A DNA stretch of 64,000 nucleotides, from contig JXTC01000222.1 in the NCBI GenBank assembly GCA_002914845.1, positions 169,785 through 233,784 of the forward strand. Direction: 5' to 3'. A program made the translations under genes and the position numbers. The notes under the pieces are model-generated. The model was not told where the DNA came from. It saw nothing but the letters and a program-made list of their open reading frames with translations, and ran no database searches. The stretch comes from Trema orientale. Taxonomy: Eukaryota; Streptophyta; Magnoliopsida; Rosales; Cannabaceae. This document shows positions 60,681-64,000 of this stretch, piece by piece; position 1 is the first letter of the stretch; the number at the start of each line of letters is the position of its first letter.

Positions 60681-63600
60681 TCAATTTTTTTTTTAATTAA
60701 AAAAAAAAGGTTGCTGAATTAAAAAAAAATTTCCAGAAAATATTTTTTTTTCCAGATTTAATTAAAAATATAAATTACATTTTTTATGAGAATTAAAATA
60801 TATTTTTTTATGCACTTTATGTGATATTTTATTTAATATTAATTATGTGCAATTTTTTTGTGTTGATTATGTATATTTGTATTTTTTTATGAATAAATAT
60901 GCATGTATATATTTGAATGACAATATTTGTAATATGATTAGTGCCTTATTTATTTATTTATAGCACTATTTAATATTGTCATAGTAAGCATGTTAGGATT
61001 TAATTAATTTGTAATTATTTTAAATTATTTAATTTATTTAATTGCAATTACATGCTTATTTTTGCATATAATTATGTGATATGTATGTTAGAAACATGCT
61101 AGGAATGTCACATTTTAGTGGGAGTATAGTGGAAGAATTAATTATTCTCCTATACACATTTTGCGCGAAGTTTAGATTTAATCCTAATAATGAACCTAGA
61201 CATAGGAGATGATTAAGAGTGTTGCGATTTTTCGATTTTGTGTCTAGTGAGAATTATTTAGATTAGTCTAGAATTTTTGCTGCAAAATGATTATGTGTGG
61301 TGTGCTTAATTATCTGTTTATCCTTTATGCGCATGAGTAGATGGCTTCTAAGAGCATAGTGGCTGATTTGAATAAGGGCGAGAAATTGGATGGTGACAAC
61401 TATGATATCTGGCACCGAAAAATCCAATATATTCTCAATGAGCAAGAGGTTTTAGAAATCTTGACCCAGACGATGCCCGCACCCGAGAATGGCAACACTG
61501 CTCAACATCGTCGCGATCAAGAAGCCTATCAGGCTTGGCTTAAGAAAGACCGTTGTGCACGCTTTACCATGCTAAGCAGCATGCATAATGACTTGATCGG
61601 AGAATTTGAAGAGCATGCCACCTCTCAAGAGATGTGGGGTGCTCTAAAGCTGAAATTTGGTGGCACATCTGTTACCAGACTTCGTGCGCCCTAGCCATAC
61701 CATGAAGCAGCATCTTAGAGCGATGTCATCGATGATTCACGAACTGAAAGCAGCTGGCCACCCTCGATCTGAAGAGCAACAGATCCAAGCGGAAATTCGT
61801 TCCTTACCACCTTCGTGGGAGCTTATATTTATCATTATGACTCATAGTGAGAACATCAAAACTTTTGATGACCTGTCTCGCCACCTTGAGTTTGAAGCTG
61901 AGCGCTTAGAAGCTGCCAAACCAAGCAAAGACTCAAATCCTGGGAGCGCCTATGTGGCGAATAACTAGCGCGGGCCAAGAGGGGCCAAGCACAAGAACCA
62001 AGCTCCAAAGGGTGATTCTGGTAATGGACCCGCGCCTAAGAAGGCAAGGACCACCCGGCGCAAGAGAGGCAAGCGCGGTGGAAAGGGAAAGAATAGCAAA
62101 TGCTACAACTGTAATAAGGAGGAACACTTTGCTCGTGATTGTACTGAGCCGAAAAAGGTACTCCCTGACTTTAGTTCTTGCGATATTTATGTTACAAGTT
62201 ATGTTATGGTTACTCATTCACATCCTCATTGGATTGTAGATTCAGGACCGACCGAACACATTGCGAGGGACCGAGTCGGGTTCATAGAGTATCGTCGAAT
62301 TCCAAAGGGAAGCCGAGGACTCTATATGGGGAATGGAGCCAGCGTGCAAGTGTTAGGTATTGGCACTTATAAGCTGGAATTGCGCAGGGGTCGTACTTTA
62401 TTGCTCCATGACGTTCTTTATGCTCCAGAAGTTCGACAAAACCTTTTATCAATTGTGTGTTTGCTTAAGTTGGGTTTTATTTTTAATTTTCGTAGTATTA
62501 GTTGTGATATTTATTTGGGAATAGATTTTTATGGTTGTGGTTCTTTCATGGATGGTTTTATTATGTTGGATATTATTTATTCGTATAATAATGACAATAT
62601 CGTTTCTTATACGACTACTGCAAATAATGTTAATTCTATTGTATGGCAAGCTAGACTAGGCCATATAGGGCAAGATAGAATGAATAGCTTAGCTAGAGAT
62701 GGTCTCTTGGGACAACTCGCTAAAATTAACTTGCCCACTTGCGAACATTATTTGGCGGGAAAGTCAACTAGAAAACCTTTTGGAAAAGCCACACGGGCAA
62801 CGATTCCTCTACAGCTAGTACATTCTGACATCTGCGGACCAATGAACGTGAGGGCAAGACATGGTGCCACCTATAGATGACTTTACGTACTACAGTCATG
62901 TCTATTTGATCTCCCATAAGTTAGAAGCATTGGAATACTTTAGACGATTTATGAACTTGGTTGAGAATCAAATCGAGAAGAACATCAAAACTCTCAGGAC
63001 AGACCGTGGCTGCAAGTATCTATCTGAGCAATTCAAGGAATTATGTGATGAAAAAGGTATTCTTCGACAGCTAACAATTCCTGGCACTCCGCAGCAAAAT
63101 GGTGTAGCAGAGAGAAGGAATCGTACGTTGTTAGAAATGGTTAGGTCGATAATGGCACAGGCCAACCTCCCAATATCTTTCTGGGGGGATGCTTTATTGA
63201 TTGCAGCCTACATCCTTAATCGAGTACCCTCAAAATCAGTTCCATCAACCCCTTATGAGCGACAGATAGGGCGAAAGCCTAAATTGGATCATTTACGCCT
63301 ATGGGGTTCAATGGGGTATGTCCATACTACTTCTCACAGGTATGGGTAGTTAGGCACAAGAGCACACAAATGTATATTCATTAGATACTCTGATAAATCG
63401 AAGAGATATGTAATGCTTGGTGAATAACCCGATGGAACTGTAACTAAAATTGAGTTGCGAGATGTAGATTTTCTTGAGGAGGAATTTCCAAGAAGAGGAG
63501 ATGTGGATAGAATCCTGGAGCTATATAAGATTGAAGAACCAAATGAAGGCGCTCTAGTTTCAACTTCAGAAGTCGAGAGCGACTCTATTCTTAGTGGGAG

Positions 63601-64000
63601 TATACCATTAGATATTGGTTCTCAAAATCCACACCTGCGTAAGAGCCAATATGGAAGTGTCCCTCGTCGTCGTTTTGAGATTGAGGGGGAAACAATCATG
63701 TGTGCTTCACAGGATGAAGATGAGCTTAAGAATTATCGAGAGGCACTCTCATCTCCTGCTTCTAAGAAATGGAAAGCTGTAATGATTGAAGAGATGGAGT
63801 CTATGAAGAAAAACCAAGTCTGGGACTTGATGAATCTTCCACCTAGGCGAAAGACTATTGGGAAAAAATGGGTTCTAAAAGTCAAACGCCAGGCAAATGG
63901 ATCTATAGAAAGGTACAAGGCACGACTTGTGGCGAAAGGCTACACCCAGAAGGAGGGTATTGACTATGAGGAGACCTTCTCACCGGTAGTGAGGTTTGCC

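Larger units (their letters stand above)
59328..64000 (+). mobile_element. Plus-strand Ty1/Copia element, cut by window end
   Basis: A Copia fossil with 5' LTR 59328-59773 (TGTTGGAC to TTCCGACA) and primer site TTAGTATCAAAGC at 59774-59786. A leader of about 1.55 kb includes a GC-rich repeat block (60240-60680). Parts: gag from 61341 (KLDGDNYDIWHRKIQYIL, a UBN2/DUF4219-like start, with zinc knuckle CYNCNKEEHFARDC at about 62.1 kb), protease (WIVDSGPTEHIARD, about 62.23 kb), pre-integrase domain (WQARLGHIGQDRM, about 62.65 kb), integrase (IPGTPQQNGVAERRNRTLLE, about 63.08 kb) and the start of reverse transcriptase (KARLVAKGYTQKEGIDYEET, to the window end). The reading frame is interrupted a few times; RNase H and the 3' LTR lie outside the window. 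Confidence 0.8.

Noticed and set aside
1-64000. tRNA, rRNA, CRISPR array or a bacterial-type defence system
   Set aside because: No tRNA-like T-arm and box pattern, no rRNA stretch and no regularly spaced identical repeats with unique spacers were seen; the 50-bp triplet at 26572 is a direct tandem without spacers.

Overview
The window is a piece of nuclear genome from a flowering plant, most likely a eudicot. It is AT-rich, packed with nested plant transposable elements (Ty1/Copia, Ty3/Gypsy-type LTRs, Mutator-like, CACTA-like and small foldback elements), and holds one recognisable host gene, a zeatin O-glucosyltransferase-like (UGT93-type) gene. The species cannot be named from sequence alone. 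No rRNA, tRNA, CRISPR array or bacterial-style operon was seen. Two runs of N (25433-25842 and 36900-37228) are assembly gaps inside LTRs.

Layout. 1-7190: two adjacent Mutator-like (MULE) relics built from a short iterated motif that flips strand across each element; the first carries a decayed DUF1985 domain, the second a MULE transposase fragment. 7195-18150: two related LTR elements with long LTRs and a shared internal region that shows no pol genes. 18184-19575: an unexplained inverted repeat pair. 19799-20473: one end of a CACTA-like transposon. 20474-22944: another long LTR of the same family. 23141-40168: a Copia element (LTR pair, AGTAT target duplication) split by a minus-strand Sirevirus-type Copia (25236-37451), whose own 5' LTR is split by a solo Gypsy-type LTR (33911-36806, CCTAT duplication). 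41395-44166: a non-autonomous MULE with a perfect 10-bp target duplication and internal duplications. 44575-45398: a decayed RNase H-like fragment and a foldback element. 45490-52099: a minus-strand Copia whose 5' leader carries three hairpins with a shared loop. 52749-54141: the glucosyltransferase. 54505-57587: a poly(A)-tailed retrosequence holding a small foldback element, then a solo LTR with GTTGC duplication. 57696-59160: an LTR fragment and small foldback elements. 59328-64000: a plus-strand Copia that runs off the window.

Most of the sequence records insertion and decay. LTR divergence read by eye agrees with the nesting: the outer Copia LTR pair differs most (about 30 or more differences in about 285 bp), the Sirevirus inside it less (about 18 in about 415 comparable bases). 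The only sequence likely to matter to the plant's own physiology is the glucosyltransferase, and its reading frame is broken once in this assembly. I found no wholly new system. The most interesting unexplained structure is the hairpin trio at 50561-50757: three stems of different sequence around one near-identical 12-nt loop.
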